In this document: positions 8,172-16,436 of the stretch, piece after piece
Layout: every line of letters starts with the position of its first letter
How positions within the stretch are numbered: position 1 is the stretch's first letter
Assembly: GCF_029961765.1 (NCBI RefSeq)
Contig: NZ_CP124681.1
Coordinates: forward strand, 1,302,001-1,366,000
DNA: 64,000 nt
Direction of reading: 5' to 3'
Source: Nocardioides sp. QY071
GTDB lineage: Bacteria > Actinomycetota > Actinomycetes > Propionibacteriales > Nocardioidaceae
Position numbers and translations under genes: made by a program
Notes under the pieces: generated by a model
The model's input: only the letters and a program-made list of their open reading frames with translations
Databases searched by the model: none
Told to the model about the DNA's origin: nothing

Positions 8172-9407
8172 ATGGACGAGCTCGACCAGCGTCGGCGGCG
8201 CGCGCTCGCCGCCTGGACCACGTGGGTCGAGGAGGGCGGCGCCCTGAACCAGGTGCGTCCCGAGATCCTCGACAGCTGGACCCGCTCGGGAGCCTCGGTC
8301 GCGCGCGACGTGATCCAGGCGCCGCTCGCCGACGAGTCGGAGACCCGCTCGTTCTGGCAGGGATCGCCGCTGCAGATCGCCGTCGAGCGGGTCGAGGACG
8401 AGCTGCGTCGCACCGCCGAGGACGGCGACCTCGTGCTCGCGGTCACCGACCCCGACACCCGGGTGCTCTGGACGTACGGCGGCCGCGTGATGCGGCGCAA
8501 GGCCGAGACCGTGAACTTCGTGCCGGGCGGGCGCTGGGACGACCGCTCGGTGGGCACCAACGCGCTCGACCTCGCCAACCGGCTGGACCGCCCCTCGATG
8601 GTGTTCAGCGCCGAGCACTACGCCCCGATCGTGCACAACTGGGTGTGCTGGGCCGCGCCGCTGCACGACCCGGTCAGCGGCGCCAAGCTCGGCGTCCTCG
8701 ACATCTCGACCACCTGGGAGCGCACCCACCCGATCGGCCTGGCCACCGCGCGCGTGCTCGCGCGACTGGTCGAGCAGGCGCTGCCACGCACCCACCTCTA
8801 CGAGGAGGCCGCACCGGCCGAGGAGACCAACGAGCCGGGCCTGGTGCTCAGCCTGCTCGGCACCGCCGAGGCGCGGGTCGACGGGCAGCGGCTGCTGCTC
8901 AACCGGCGCCAGACCGAGATCCTCTCGCTGCTCGCGCTGCACCCCGACGGGCTCTCGCTCGACCAGCTCCACGCGATGCTGTACGGCGACCACGCGGTCA
9001 CCTTCTCCACGCTCAAGGCCGAGGTCTCCCACCTGCGTGCCGCGCTGGCCGGCCAGCTCGCCTCCCGGCCCTACCGGCTGCTGATGCCGATCGCCACCGA
9101 TGTCGACCACGTGCTCGCGCTGCTGCGGCGCGGCGACGTCGCCGCCGCGGTCGAGGCCTACGGCGGCGACCTGCTGCCCGGCACCGAGAGCCCGGCGCTG
9201 GTCGAGATGGGGGAGTACGTCGCCGTCGCGGTCCGCGAGGCCCTGCTTGCCGACCCGCAGCCCGACGCGGTGCTGCACTACAGCGAGCTGGCGCCCTACG
9301 ACACCGCTGTGCTGGAGGCCTGTCTCGCCGAGCTCGGCCGCGAGGGCCGGCTGCGGCACCCCGCGATCCCGCTGCTCAAGGCGCGGCTGGCGGTCGCCGA
9401 CGCCTGA
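8172..9407 (+). CDS. GAF-domain transcriptional regulator with C-terminal winged-helix domain
   Basis: The 411-aa protein starts with an AcoR-like N-terminus (LDSWTRSGASVARDVIQAP) and a GAF sensor region of about 75-220 (VPGGRWDDRSVGTNALDLA, LGVLDISTTWERTHP). It lacks the AAA+ sigma-54 domain of AcoR. Instead, residues from about 235 on form an OmpR/SARP-like winged helix (LLLNRRQTEILSLLALHPDG) and a helical tail. Such regulators often control alcohol, aldehyde or CoA-ester catabolism in actinobacteria. The CoA-transferase is convergent to it, so its target cannot be deduced from position. A leaderless-type -10 precedes the ATG. Confidence 0.75.
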   Translation: MDELDQRRRRALAAWTTWVEEGGALNQVRPEILDSWTRSGASVARDVIQAPLADESETRSFWQGSPLQIAVERVEDELRRTAEDGDLVLAVTDPDTRVLWTYGGRVMRRKAETVNFVPGGRWDDRSVGTNALDLANRLDRPSMVFSAEHYAPIVHNWVCWAAPLHDPVSGAKLGVLDISTTWERTHPIGLATARVLARLVEQALPRTHLYEEAAPAEETNEPGLVLSLLGTAEARVDGQRLLLNRRQTEILSLLALHPDGLSLDQLHAMLYGDHAVTFSTLKAEVSHLRAALAGQLASRPYRLLMPIATDVDHVLALLRRGDVAAAVEAYGGDLLPGTESPALVEMGEYVAVAVREALLADPQPDAVLHYSELAPYDTAVLEACLAELGREGRLRHPAIPLLKARLAVADA

Positions 9408-9413
9408 GCGGCC

Positions 9414-9454
9414 CGGAGGTCGAGGAGGTCGCGCAGCGACCGTCACGAGACCCC
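9414..9454 (-). repeat. Interspersed palindromic repeat, copy A
   Basis: A 41-bp unit begins 7 nt after the GAF-regulator stop. Its central hairpin is GGTCGC-GCA-GCGACC (9427-9441). Together with copy B at 9501-9540 it makes a near-perfect inverted pair of about 40-bp arms separated by 46 bp. Confidence 0.75.
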
Positions 9455-9500
9455 CGGCCCGCTCTCGCAACTGTCGAGGCACGGTCCCGGCAGACCTCAC

Positions 9501-9540
9501 GGGGTCTCGTGACGGCCGCGGGCGGCCTCCTCGACCTCCG
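9501..9540 (+). repeat. Interspersed palindromic repeat, copy B
   Basis: The unit begins GGGGTCTCGTGACGG and ends CCTCCTCGACCTCCG. The hairpin has the variant arms GGCCGC and GCGGCC (9514-9527), a compensated change relative to copy A. The upstream flank CCGGCAGACCTCAC (9488-9500) recurs before other copies. Confidence 0.75.
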
Positions 9541-9579
9541 GGGCCACGGCCTTGCTTCGCCAACTGCCTGCGGCCAGTC

Positions 9580-9665
9580 CCGGCAGCACCTCACCTGGTC
9601 TCGTGACGCGCCACGACCTCGCTTGCTTCGCGGCGCGAGCTCGCCGGCGCTCCTCGACCTTCGGC
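9580..9665 (+). repeat. Interspersed palindromic repeat, divergent long copy C
   Basis: This copy has the flank CCGGCAGCACCTCACC, then GGTCTCGTGACG (9597-9608), then an expanded middle with GCGCC...GGCGC pairing, and ends in CTCCTCGACCTTCGG. It lies 23 nt from the CoA-transferase stop. Copies A-C account for the whole 280-bp gap between these convergent genes. Confidence 0.6.
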
Positions 9666-9687
9666 CGCTGACGACGGCTTCGCAAGC

Positions 9688-10854
9688 TCAGCCGTCGGCG
9701 GCCTCCAGCCACTCCCGGATCTCGTCGTTGTGCTGCCCGAGCGTGGGCGGCGCGACGTGCTGCTCGCGACCGCCGGCGTACGCGTTGTCGTCGAAGCGCA
9801 GCGCCGGGCCCGGCAGCTGGATGTCGCCGAGGGTGGAGTGCTCGACATCGATGAGCAGGCCCTGGGAACGGGTCTGCTCCCACGCGTAGACGTCGTCGAG
9901 GGAGCGCACCTTGCCGGCGGGCACGCCGGCCCTGTCGAGCCGCTCGAGGACCTCGTCGGCAGACACGTCGGCGAGCAGGGCCTCGATCAGGGCGATCACC
10001 GCGTCGCGGTTCTCGACCCGCTCGGGGTTGGTCGCCATGCTCTCGCGCTCGGGGTCGATGCCGAGCTCGGCGCACAGCGCCTGCCACAGCTTCTCCGAGC
10101 CGCACGCGATCTGCACGGGGGCGGTGGCGGTCGCGAACATGCCGTACGGCGCGATCGAAGGGTGGTGGCCGCCGGCAAGGCCGGGGACCTCCTTGGCGAC
10201 GGTCCACTTCGTGCCCTGGAAGGCGTGCACCCCGACCATGCCCGCGAGCAGCGAGGTGCGCACGACCCGGCCGCGGCCGGTGCGCTCGCGCTCGTAGAGG
10301 GCCGAGACCACGCCGTACGCACCGTTCATGCCGGCCAGCAGGTCGGCGATCGGTACGCCCACCTTGGTCGGCTCGGTGAGGCCGGTCAGCGACATCAGGC
10401 CGCCCTCGCCCTGGGCGATCTGGTCGAAGCCGGAGCGCTTCGCCTCCGGCCCGTCGTGGCCGAAGCCGGTGATCTGCAGGACGACCAGGCGCGGGTTGAG
10501 CTCGTGGAGGCGGGAGACCGGGAAGCCGAGGCGGTCCAGGACGCCGACCCGGAAGTTCTCCATCAGCACGTCGGCGCGCTCGACCAGCCGGGCCAGGACC
10601 TCCTGGTCGGCCGGGTCCTTGAGGTCGAGGGTGATCGACTCCTTGTTGCGGTTCGCCGAGAGGAAGTACGTCGACTCGCGCTCCCCCTCCGCGGGGTCCA
10701 CGAACGGCGGACCCCATGTGCGGGTGTCGTCACCCGCGGGGCTCTCGACCTTGATCACGCGGGCCCCCAGGTCTCCCAGCATCATCGCCGCATGGGGCCC
10801 GGCGAGGGCGCGAGTGAGGTCGAGGACCAGAACGTCGTCGAGAGGCGCGGACAT
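9688..10854 (-). CDS. CaiB/BaiF family III CoA-transferase
   Basis: The 388-aa protein has the family hallmarks: VLVLDLTRALAGPHAAMMLGDLGARVIKVE at the N-terminus (a glycine-poor CoA-binding start), the catalytic Asp in VGVPIADLLAG (D171), and the late segment LDRAGVPAGKVRSLDDV. Family III enzymes move CoA between acyl groups through an aspartyl-CoA anhydride and form interlocked dimers. The MaoC-like hydratase upstream on the same strand suggests CoA-ester metabolism, but the substrate is unknown. Its start is backed by TAGGGT 6 nt upstream. Confidence 0.9.
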   Translation of the reverse strand: MSAPLDDVLVLDLTRALAGPHAAMMLGDLGARVIKVESPAGDDTRTWGPPFVDPAEGERESTYFLSANRNKESITLDLKDPADQEVLARLVERADVLMENFRVGVLDRLGFPVSRLHELNPRLVVLQITGFGHDGPEAKRSGFDQIAQGEGGLMSLTGLTEPTKVGVPIADLLAGMNGAYGVVSALYERERTGRGRVVRTSLLAGMVGVHAFQGTKWTVAKEVPGLAGGHHPSIAPYGMFATATAPVQIACGSEKLWQALCAELGIDPERESMATNPERVENRDAVIALIEALLADVSADEVLERLDRAGVPAGKVRSLDDVYAWEQTRSQGLLIDVEHSTLGDIQLPGPALRFDDNAYAGGREQHVAPPTLGQHNDEIREWLEAADG

Positions 10855-10860
10855 GGCTCG

Positions 10861-10866
10861 ACCCTA
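10861..10866 (-). promoter_or_regulatory. Leaderless-type -10 hexamer (TAGGGT) before the CaiB gene
   Basis: On the minus strand TAGGGT ends 6 nt before the ATG at 10854. No ribosome-binding site is present. Confidence 0.4.
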
Positions 10867-10919
10867 GTGACGACGGCAACCGCTGAGCATGGCAGGTGTT
10901 GCCAACAGATCCGCGCCGA

Positions 10920-11372
10920 TCAGGGCAGGAGCAGCACCACGGTCTCGGCGACCGCGGCCGGCTTGTCCTCGCCCTCGATGTCGATGACGTGCTTGAGGGT
11001 GATCTGGTAGCCGCTGGCGAGCTCGGTGACGTCGGCCAGGGTGATCGTCGACCGGATCCGCTTGCCGACCAGCACCGGGTTCGGGAAACGCACCTTGTTG
11101 ATCCCGTAGTTGAGCTTCGCCCCGGGCGTGTCCAGCTCGAAGATGCCGTGACCCAGCCACGGGATCAGCGAGAGGGTGAGGTAGCCGTGGGCGATGGTGC
11201 CGCCGAACGGTCCCTGCTTGGCCCGCTCCACGTCGACGTGGATCCACTGGTGGTCACCGGTCGCCTCGGCGAACTGGTTCACCCGCTCCTGGGTGATCTC
11301 GACCCAGTCACTGGTGCCGAGGACCTCGCCGTTGGCGGCGACCAGCTCGTCGAAGGTGGTGAAGACCCGCAT
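10920..11372 (-). CDS. MaoC-family (R)-hydratase-like protein
   Basis: The ATG at 11372 is preceded by AGGAG and gives 150 aa, the normal length for a single hotdog-fold MaoC protein. The hydratase motif is ATGDHQWIHVD, with the catalytic Asp40 and His45 spaced as in R-specific enoyl-CoA hydratases. FGGTIAHGYLTLSLIP follows. The likely reaction is hydration of a trans-2-enoyl-CoA, or dehydration of a 3-hydroxyacyl-CoA. The frame stays open upstream to 12116 as antisense of the adenosine deaminase, but the family match starts only at 11372. Confidence 0.9.
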   Translation of the reverse strand: MRVFTTFDELVAANGEVLGTSDWVEITQERVNQFAEATGDHQWIHVDVERAKQGPFGGTIAHGYLTLSLIPWLGHGIFELDTPGAKLNYGINKVRFPNPVLVGKRIRSTITLADVTELASGYQITLKHVIDIEGEDKPAAVAETVVLLLP

Positions 11373-11405
11373 GCTTCTTGCTCCTGGCTCTTGGTGTCTC
11401 GTCAC

Positions 11406-11411
11406 TAGGAT
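11406..11411 (+). promoter_or_regulatory. Leaderless-type -10 hexamer (TAGGAT) before adenosine deaminase
   Basis: TAGGAT ends 6 nt before the ATG at 11418. The gene is divergent from the MaoC gene with only 45 bp between start codons. Confidence 0.4.
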
Positions 11412-11417
11412 TCGGTC

Positions 11418-12518
11418 ATGGAACCTACACGCGGCCTTCCCGAGGACCTGCTGCGGGCGGCACCCAAGGTGCTGCTCCACGACCACCTCGACGGGGGACT
11501 GCGACCGGCGACGATCATCGAGCTCGCCGCGGGCGTGGGCCACGCCCTCCCGGAGACCGACACCGACGCGCTGGCGCGGTGGTTCGCGGAGGCCGCCGAC
11601 TCCGGCTCGCTCGAGCGCTACCTCGAGACCTTCGCCCACACCGTCGGGGTGATGCAGACCGCCGACGCGCTGACCCGGGTCGCGCGGGAGTGCGTCGAGG
11701 ACCTGGCCGCCGACGGTGTCGTGTACGCCGAGATCCGCTACGCCCCCGAGCTCCACGTCGAGTCCGGGCTCGACCTCGAGGAGGTCGTCGCCGCCGTCCA
11801 GCAGGGCTTCGAGGAGGGCATGGCCGCGGTGGCCGCCGACGGTGGCCGGATCATCGTGCGGCACCTGCTCACCGCGATGCGCCAGGCCGCCCGCGCCATG
11901 GAGATCGCCGAGCTCGCCATCGCCTGGCGCGACCGCGGCGTCGTCGGGTTCGACATCGCCGGCCCCGAGGCGGGCTACCCGCCCACCCGGTTCATCGACG
12001 CGTTCGAGTACCTCCAGCGCGAGAACTCCCACTTCACCATCCACGCCGGCGAGGGCTTCGGCCTGCCGTCGATCTGGGAGGCCGTCCAGTGGTGTGGGGC
12101 CGACCGGCTCGGCCACGGCGTGCGGATCGTCGACGACATCAGGGTCGACGACGCCGGCGTCGCCCAGCTGGGCCGGCTGGCGTCCTACATCAGGGACAAG
12201 CGGATCCCGCTCGAGATGTGTCCGTCCTCGAATGTCCAGACAGGAGCCGCGCCCTCACTCGAGGAGCACCCGCTCCGGCTGCTCGCGTCGCTGCGGTTCC
12301 GGGTCACCGTCAACACCGACAACCGGCTGATGAGCCGCACCACGCTGAGCCGGGAGTTCGGGCTGCTCTCCGAGACCTTCGGCTACGGCTGGGCCGAGAT
12401 GGAGTGGCTGACGGTCAACGCGATGAAGTCCGCGTTCGTCCCGTACGACGAGCGGTACCGCCTGATCACCGAGACCATCAAGCCCTGGTACGCGGCTCAG
12501 ACGACGAACCAGAAGTAG
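11418..12518 (+). CDS. Adenosine deaminase
   Basis: The 366-aa protein has the amidohydrolase metal and substrate motifs in order: [14 protein letters not shown] (His21, His23), TIHAGEGFG (His near 205 and catalytic Glu), LGHGVRI, and [11 protein letters not shown] with the metal Asp. It would deaminate adenosine or deoxyadenosine to inosine or deoxyinosine. The PNP at 46.1 kb and deoC at 18.8 kb provide the following steps of nucleoside breakdown. The gene's last 22 bp overlap the convergent cysteine-peptidase-like gene. Confidence 0.93.
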   Translation: MEPTRGLPEDLLRAAPKVLLHDHLDGGLRPATIIELAAGVGHALPETDTDALARWFAEAADSGSLERYLETFAHTVGVMQTADALTRVARECVEDLAADGVVYAEIRYAPELHVESGLDLEEVVAAVQQGFEEGMAAVAADGGRIIVRHLLTAMRQAARAMEIAELAIAWRDRGVVGFDIAGPEAGYPPTRFIDAFEYLQRENSHFTIHAGEGFGLPSIWEAVQWCGADRLGHGVRIVDDIRVDDAGVAQLGRLASYIRDKRIPLEMCPSSNVQTGAAPSLEEHPLRLLASLRFRVTVNTDNRLMSRTTLSREFGLLSETFGYGWAEMEWLTVNAMKSAFVPYDERYRLITETIKPWYAAQTTNQK

Positions 12519-13015
12519 TCCCAGCCGGCCACGTCGACCCGGTGGGTGGACCAGCGCTCGGCGGGGACCTCGACCAGGCGCCCGCTGGCCGGGTCGAACA
12601 CCTCGACCCCGCTCCCGGTCGCCCGGACGGCGAGCACGACGTGGCGGGGCAGGCAGCGGCTGCCGAGGTAGACACCGACCGGGCGGCTGTGCACCTGCTC
12701 GCGCAGGACGTCGTACCCGATCACGGGGCGGGGGCGCACGAACACCGTCGCGACGTGCTCGCCGGTGAGCGCCCGGAGTGCGCCCGCGACCGCCCAGGGC
12801 GGGGTGCCGAGCGCGCGTGGCCACGGCACCTGGAACCGGTCGCGCGGACTGCGCGAGGAGGTCAGCAGCCGGTGCTCCTCGGTGATGTCGCTCGCCGGGT
12901 CCTCCGGGCGCCACGAGGTCAGCAGGGCGCGGGCGCCCAGGACACTGGCCGCGCCGCAGGTGCGGGAGTCCGGCTGGCGCAGCGCGCTGGGCGCGAGGTC
13001 AGCCGGCCACCGCAT
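12497..13015 (-). CDS. Predicted papain-like (C39-type) cysteine peptidase or related fold, uncharacterised
   Basis: The 172-aa protein has the arrangement [17 protein letters not shown] (Cys20), LPRHVVLAV (His125) and [10 protein letters not shown] (Asp141). This matches the Cys-His-Asp order and spacing of bacteriocin-processing C39-like peptidases. No signal peptide or membrane segment is evident. Its ATG lies inside the end of the upstream P-loop kinase gene (17-nt overlap), so the two are co-translated, and its own end overlaps adenosine deaminase by 22 bp. The peptidase assignment is inference from motifs only. Confidence 0.6.
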   Translation of the reverse strand: MRWPADLAPSALRQPDSRTCGAASVLGARALLTSWRPEDPASDITEEHRLLTSSRSPRDRFQVPWPRALGTPPWAVAGALRALTGEHVATVFVRPRPVIGYDVLREQVHSRPVGVYLGSRCLPRHVVLAVRATGSGVEVFDPASGRLVEVPAERWSTHRVDVAGWDYFWFVV

Positions 13016-13649
13016 GGTCGCCCTCCTGGTCGTGGCGCTCGTGGCTCTGGCGCAGCTCCGCGAAGGCCCGGTCGCCGGTGGCGACCCGACAGCCGACCCC
13101 AGTCGCCCGGCGCACGATCTGCCGCTGTGCCCGGGCCAGGGCGAGGCCGCGGCGTACCAGTACCGGCGGGGGCTTGCGGTGCTCGCGCAGGTCGCGGGTG
13201 AGCCGGCGCCAGAAGGTCACGACCGGGTGCTGGGTGATGCAGTACGCCGCCGCCAGGATCCCGGCGCGACGGCACTCCTCGACGATCTCGGTCGCGAAGA
13301 TCCCCTCGGCGCAGAACCGCTGCGCGCCGGCCAGGTCGAGACGCTGGGAGCCGGTGCGGCGGCTCTGCGAGATCGAGTACGTCGGCACCTCGGTCGCGCC
13401 CGTCGTGCACAGCTCCTCCAGGGCAGCGAAGGCGTCCTCGTGGCTCCAGGTGCCCGGGTGGTCCCAGTCGACGAGGCCGGCGTTGGCGCCCTCGGTGATC
13501 AGGGGGAGGCCCGGCTCGTCGCCGTCGCGGTAGAAGTCGTCGAGGCGCAGGGTCGGCCACCCGTAGGCCTTCGCGAGCCGCCCGGCCAGCCGGGACTTCC
13601 CGGACCCCGAGGGGCCGGCGAGCACGATCACGCGGGCAGGGGCGGTCAT
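12999..13649 (-). CDS. Uridine-kinase-like P-loop ATPase
   Basis: The ATG at 13649 gives 216 aa with Walker A GPSGSGKS (12-19), the LRLDDFYRDGDEPGL substrate loop and VDWDHPGTWSHEDAFAAL, all typical of uridine kinase/PRK-like proteins. A lid-type basic region (RRLTRDLREHRKPP) occurs late. The likely role is phosphorylation of a nucleoside or similar small molecule, in keeping with the nucleoside genes nearby. The frame is open farther upstream, but that part is antisense of the dipeptidase. Downstream it overlaps the cysteine-peptidase-like gene by 17 nt. Confidence 0.82.
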   Translation of the reverse strand: MTAPARVIVLAGPSGSGKSRLAGRLAKAYGWPTLRLDDFYRDGDEPGLPLITEGANAGLVDWDHPGTWSHEDAFAALEELCTTGATEVPTYSISQSRRTGSQRLDLAGAQRFCAEGIFATEIVEECRRAGILAAAYCITQHPVVTFWRRLTRDLREHRKPPPVLVRRGLALARAQRQIVRRATGVGCRVATGDRAFAELRQSHERHDQEGDHAVAG

Positions 13650-13710
13650 GGGGGTCGAGTCTGCCGTACTGCCGGTGGGGGAGCGAGCCGGCACAGTAGG
13701 TTTTCGCCCC

Positions 13711-14904
13711 ATGGGAGAGGGAGTTCGGCGCAAGCGCCGATGGATCAAGAGGACGCTGCTGGGGTTGCTGGCGCTGGTGGTGCTGGCCGCGATCGGGTTC
13801 TTCACGTTCGCGCCCGGCATCGTCGAGAACGGGATGAACAAGGTCGATCCCGCCGACCTGCCGGAGGTCAGCCCGCAGACGCAGAAGCTGCACGACTCGC
13901 TGCAGGTCGTCGACATGCACTCCGACACGTTGATGTGGGACCGCGACATCCTGGACCGGTCGGACCGTGGGCACCTGGACCTGCCGCGGCTCGAGGACGG
14001 CAATGTCGCGCTGCAGGTGTTCTCGTCGGTGTCGAAGTCCCCGAAGGGCCAGAACTACGACAGCAACTCGGCCGACAGCGACAACATCACGCTGCTCACC
14101 TTCGCCCAGCTGCAGCCGCCGCGGACCTGGACCTCGCTGCTGCAGCGCTCGCTCTACCACGCCGAGAAGCTGGAGGAGGCGGCCCGGAAGTCGAACGGGG
14201 CGCTGCGCCTGATCCGCTCGCGCCGCGACCTCGACCGGCTGATCGCCGACCGCGAGGACGGCAAGCAGGTCACCGGGGCACTGTTCTCGGTGGAGGGCCT
14301 GCAGAACCTCGAGGGCGACTTCGACAACCTCGACAAGCTCTACGACGCCGGCATGCGGATGGCCGGCTTCACTCACTTCTTCGACAACGAGGTCGCGGGC
14401 TCGATGCACGGTGAGGAGAAGGGCGGGCTGACCGACCTGGGGCGTCGCGTGTTCGCGGAGATGGAGCGCCGCGGCATCATCGTCGACATCGCCCACGCCA
14501 GCCACGACGCCGTCGCCGAGATGTTGGCCCTGGCCACCAAGCCGGTCGTCCTGAGCCACGGTGGCGTCCAGGCCACCTGCGACGTGAACCGCAACCTCAC
14601 CGACGCCGAGATCCGCGGCGTCGCGGCCACGGGTGGCGTCGTCGGCGTCGGCTACTGGAACGCGGCCGTGTGTGCCCGCACCACCAAGGCCGTCGTCGAC
14701 GCCATCGACCACGTCGTCCAGGTCGCCGGCGTCGAGACCGCCGCCCTCGGCAGCGACTACGACGGCGCCACCACCGTCGGCTGGGACACCACCCACCTGG
14801 CCGCGATCACCCAGGAGCTGGTGAACCGTGGCTACGACCGGACCCAGATCGCCGCAATCATGGGCGGGAACACGCTGCGGGTGATGCGGGCGACGCTGCC
14901 GTAG
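13711..14904 (+). CDS. Membrane-anchored dipeptidase (peptidase M19)
   Basis: The ATG at 13711 gives 397 aa, starting with a basic stretch (RRKRRWIKR) and a transmembrane anchor (TLLGLLALVVLAAIGFFTF, about 16-34). The renal-dipeptidase zinc motif VVDMHSDTLMWDRD follows. Later motifs are LFSVEGLQNLEGD (bridging Glu), VDIAHASHDAV, PVVLSHGGVQA and LGSDYDG. M19 enzymes hydrolyse dipeptides at a dinuclear zinc site. A longer frame from 13648 exists, but TAGGTT 8 nt before 13711 and the anchor position support this start. Its 3' end overlaps the convergent HNH gene by 47 bp. Confidence 0.9.
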   Translation: MGEGVRRKRRWIKRTLLGLLALVVLAAIGFFTFAPGIVENGMNKVDPADLPEVSPQTQKLHDSLQVVDMHSDTLMWDRDILDRSDRGHLDLPRLEDGNVALQVFSSVSKSPKGQNYDSNSADSDNITLLTFAQLQPPRTWTSLLQRSLYHAEKLEEAARKSNGALRLIRSRRDLDRLIADREDGKQVTGALFSVEGLQNLEGDFDNLDKLYDAGMRMAGFTHFFDNEVAGSMHGEEKGGLTDLGRRVFAEMERRGIIVDIAHASHDAVAEMLALATKPVVLSHGGVQATCDVNRNLTDAEIRGVAATGGVVGVGYWNAAVCARTTKAVVDAIDHVVQVAGVETAALGSDYDGATTVGWDTTHLAAITQELVNRGYDRTQIAAIMGGNTLRVMRATLP

Positions 14905-16195
14905 TGCGCCCCGAGCGGTCCGGTGCAGGGAGGGGGTGGGTGCCGCGGTGGTCGACGCGGAACCGGAACCCGTTGGGGCTGGTCCACACATAGGTCGCCG
15001 GCATCGGGGTCTCGTAACGCCACCGTGAGTGGGTCTTCGCACGGTGGTGGCGCCGACACAGTGGCACTTCGTTGCACGGACAGGTCGGACCACCCTGGCC
15101 GTGGGGCTTGGTGTGGTCGATGTCGCACCTGGTCGCAGGGCGGGTGCAGTGGGGGAAGCGGCAGGTGTGGTCGCGCAGTGCGACCTGGGTCTTGTGGCGG
15201 TCCGGGGTCTCGTACGCCGTGACCGGGACGTGGTCGGCGAGGTCGATCACCGGCCGCACGATCACGGTGGTGTGCCGAGCGCGGAGCCATTCCTGGATCT
15301 GGGCGGTGGTGATCGGGCAACGTCCCTCGTCCCAGCGGCCGACCGGGTTCTGCCCGGTCAGGGTGGTGTTGGTGACGTGCACGTTGAGCACGACCTTGCG
15401 GCCCGGGACGGTCGCGACGACCTCGCCGGTGTCCGGGTCGGGAATGAGCAGGTCGAGGGCCAGGTCCTGGCGGGCGAGCTCGGCAGCCGCCTTGGAACGC
15501 CGCACGTCGAGGCACGAGTCGTCACCGAGCCGTCCGAGGACCTCGGCTCGTCGGGCGACCGCTTGGTCGAGGTCGCGCCCGTCGGCGGCGTCCAGCAGTC
15601 CGTCGAGGTGGACCAGGCCGTGGTCATCGACCTCGCTGATGTCGAAATGCCGGTGATCGCTCGCCTTCTGACGCTCGGCCTCGGCGCGTTCGGGGTCGAG
15701 CCGAAGGACCGCTTCGGTGACGAGGCGTTCGAGCTGGGCCCAGCCGACCCCGGAGGCGTTGAACAGCTGCCGGTCCACGAACCCAGCCGCATCGGCCGAG
15801 AGGCCGTGGGTGAGGTCGGCGATCCGTTCGGCCCGCCACGGCGCGAGCTTCCCGGCAACGACAGCGGCGTAGACGTTCGGCAGCCGCCACGCGCACTCGA
15901 CCACGCGCCCGACATACGCCCTGCCCCCGTCCGGCGTGCGGCCGAGGACCGCTACGAGCTCCATCAACGCGAACTCAGAGACCAACGGGGCACCGGGCCC
16001 GGCGATCGGGACACCGGTGTCGAGGTACCCCTCGGTAATCCTCGCCGCACCCTCAGGTGAGGTGACGATGTGGTCGCCGGCCCAGGCGGTGATGTCCTCC
16101 CACTCCTCGATGATGAGGGCGTTGCGGGACCGGATCCGGTCGCCGACCCGTGACAGCAGGGCTGCTGTCGTGCGGGGCCGGGTTCCGAGATCCAT
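14858..16195 (-). CDS. DUF222 HNH endonuclease (Cys-containing type)
   Basis: The ATG at 16195 gives 445 aa. The DUF222 region spans roughly 40-330. The C-terminus has an intact zinc-type HNH: CRFPHC, then RCDIDHTKPHGQGG, CNEVPLCRRHHRAKTH. So the nuclease core looks functional, unlike the Cys-free HNH of the 39.4 kb paralogue. The last 47 bp run through the end of the dipeptidase gene. The frame continues upstream into the palindromic repeat at 16362-16431, giving a VEEVAQRP-type reading, but the family match starts near 16195. No LexA box is seen. Confidence 0.88.
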   Translation of the reverse strand: MDLGTRPRTTAALLSRVGDRIRSRNALIIEEWEDITAWAGDHIVTSPEGAARITEGYLDTGVPIAGPGAPLVSEFALMELVAVLGRTPDGGRAYVGRVVECAWRLPNVYAAVVAGKLAPWRAERIADLTHGLSADAAGFVDRQLFNASGVGWAQLERLVTEAVLRLDPERAEAERQKASDHRHFDISEVDDHGLVHLDGLLDAADGRDLDQAVARRAEVLGRLGDDSCLDVRRSKAAAELARQDLALDLLIPDPDTGEVVATVPGRKVVLNVHVTNTTLTGQNPVGRWDEGRCPITTAQIQEWLRARHTTVIVRPVIDLADHVPVTAYETPDRHKTQVALRDHTCRFPHCTRPATRCDIDHTKPHGQGGPTCPCNEVPLCRRHHRAKTHSRWRYETPMPATYVWTSPNGFRFRVDHRGTHPLPAPDRSGRTTAASPASPAACSRP

Positions 16196-16346
16196 GACTG
16201 GATTCTCCCACCCACCTCCGACACAATCACGCGTCGGAAGCCCGCCTGTGGACAGGGAAAACTCATTCGGCGGGGTGTGGACACTCGACGTCTCGCCAGC
16301 GCCTCTCCGAACGCAACCACCACGCAGCCGAAGCCCGCGCAGAGTT

Positions 16347-16402
16347 CCGGCAGCACGGCCAGGGGTCTCGAGACGGTCGCTGCGCGACCTCCTCGACCAC
16401 CG
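16347..16402 (+). repeat. Interspersed palindromic repeat, copy D
   Basis: The flank CCGGCAGCACGGCCAG is followed by GGGGTCTCGAGACGGTCGC and the hairpin GGTCGC-TGC-GCGACC (16375-16389), ending CCTCCTCGACCACCG. It lies in the 241-bp gap between the HNH start and the truncated ALDH stop. I see no gene in that gap. Confidence 0.75.
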
Positions 16403-16405
16403 GGG

Positions 16406-16431
16406 GCGCTGCGCGACCTCCTCGACCACCC
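16406..16431 (+). repeat. Interspersed palindromic repeat, partial tandem copy E
   Basis: GCGCTGCGCGACC followed by TCCTCGACCACCC repeats the 3' half of copy D directly after it. It ends 6 nt before the stop codon of the convergently placed ALDH gene. Confidence 0.65.
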
Positions 16432-16436
16432 ACGCT

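Noticed and set aside
9414..9665. Clustered repeats considered as a CRISPR array
   Set aside because: The copies are inverted relative to each other, are palindromic, vary in length and have no regular spacers. No cas genes occur in the window.
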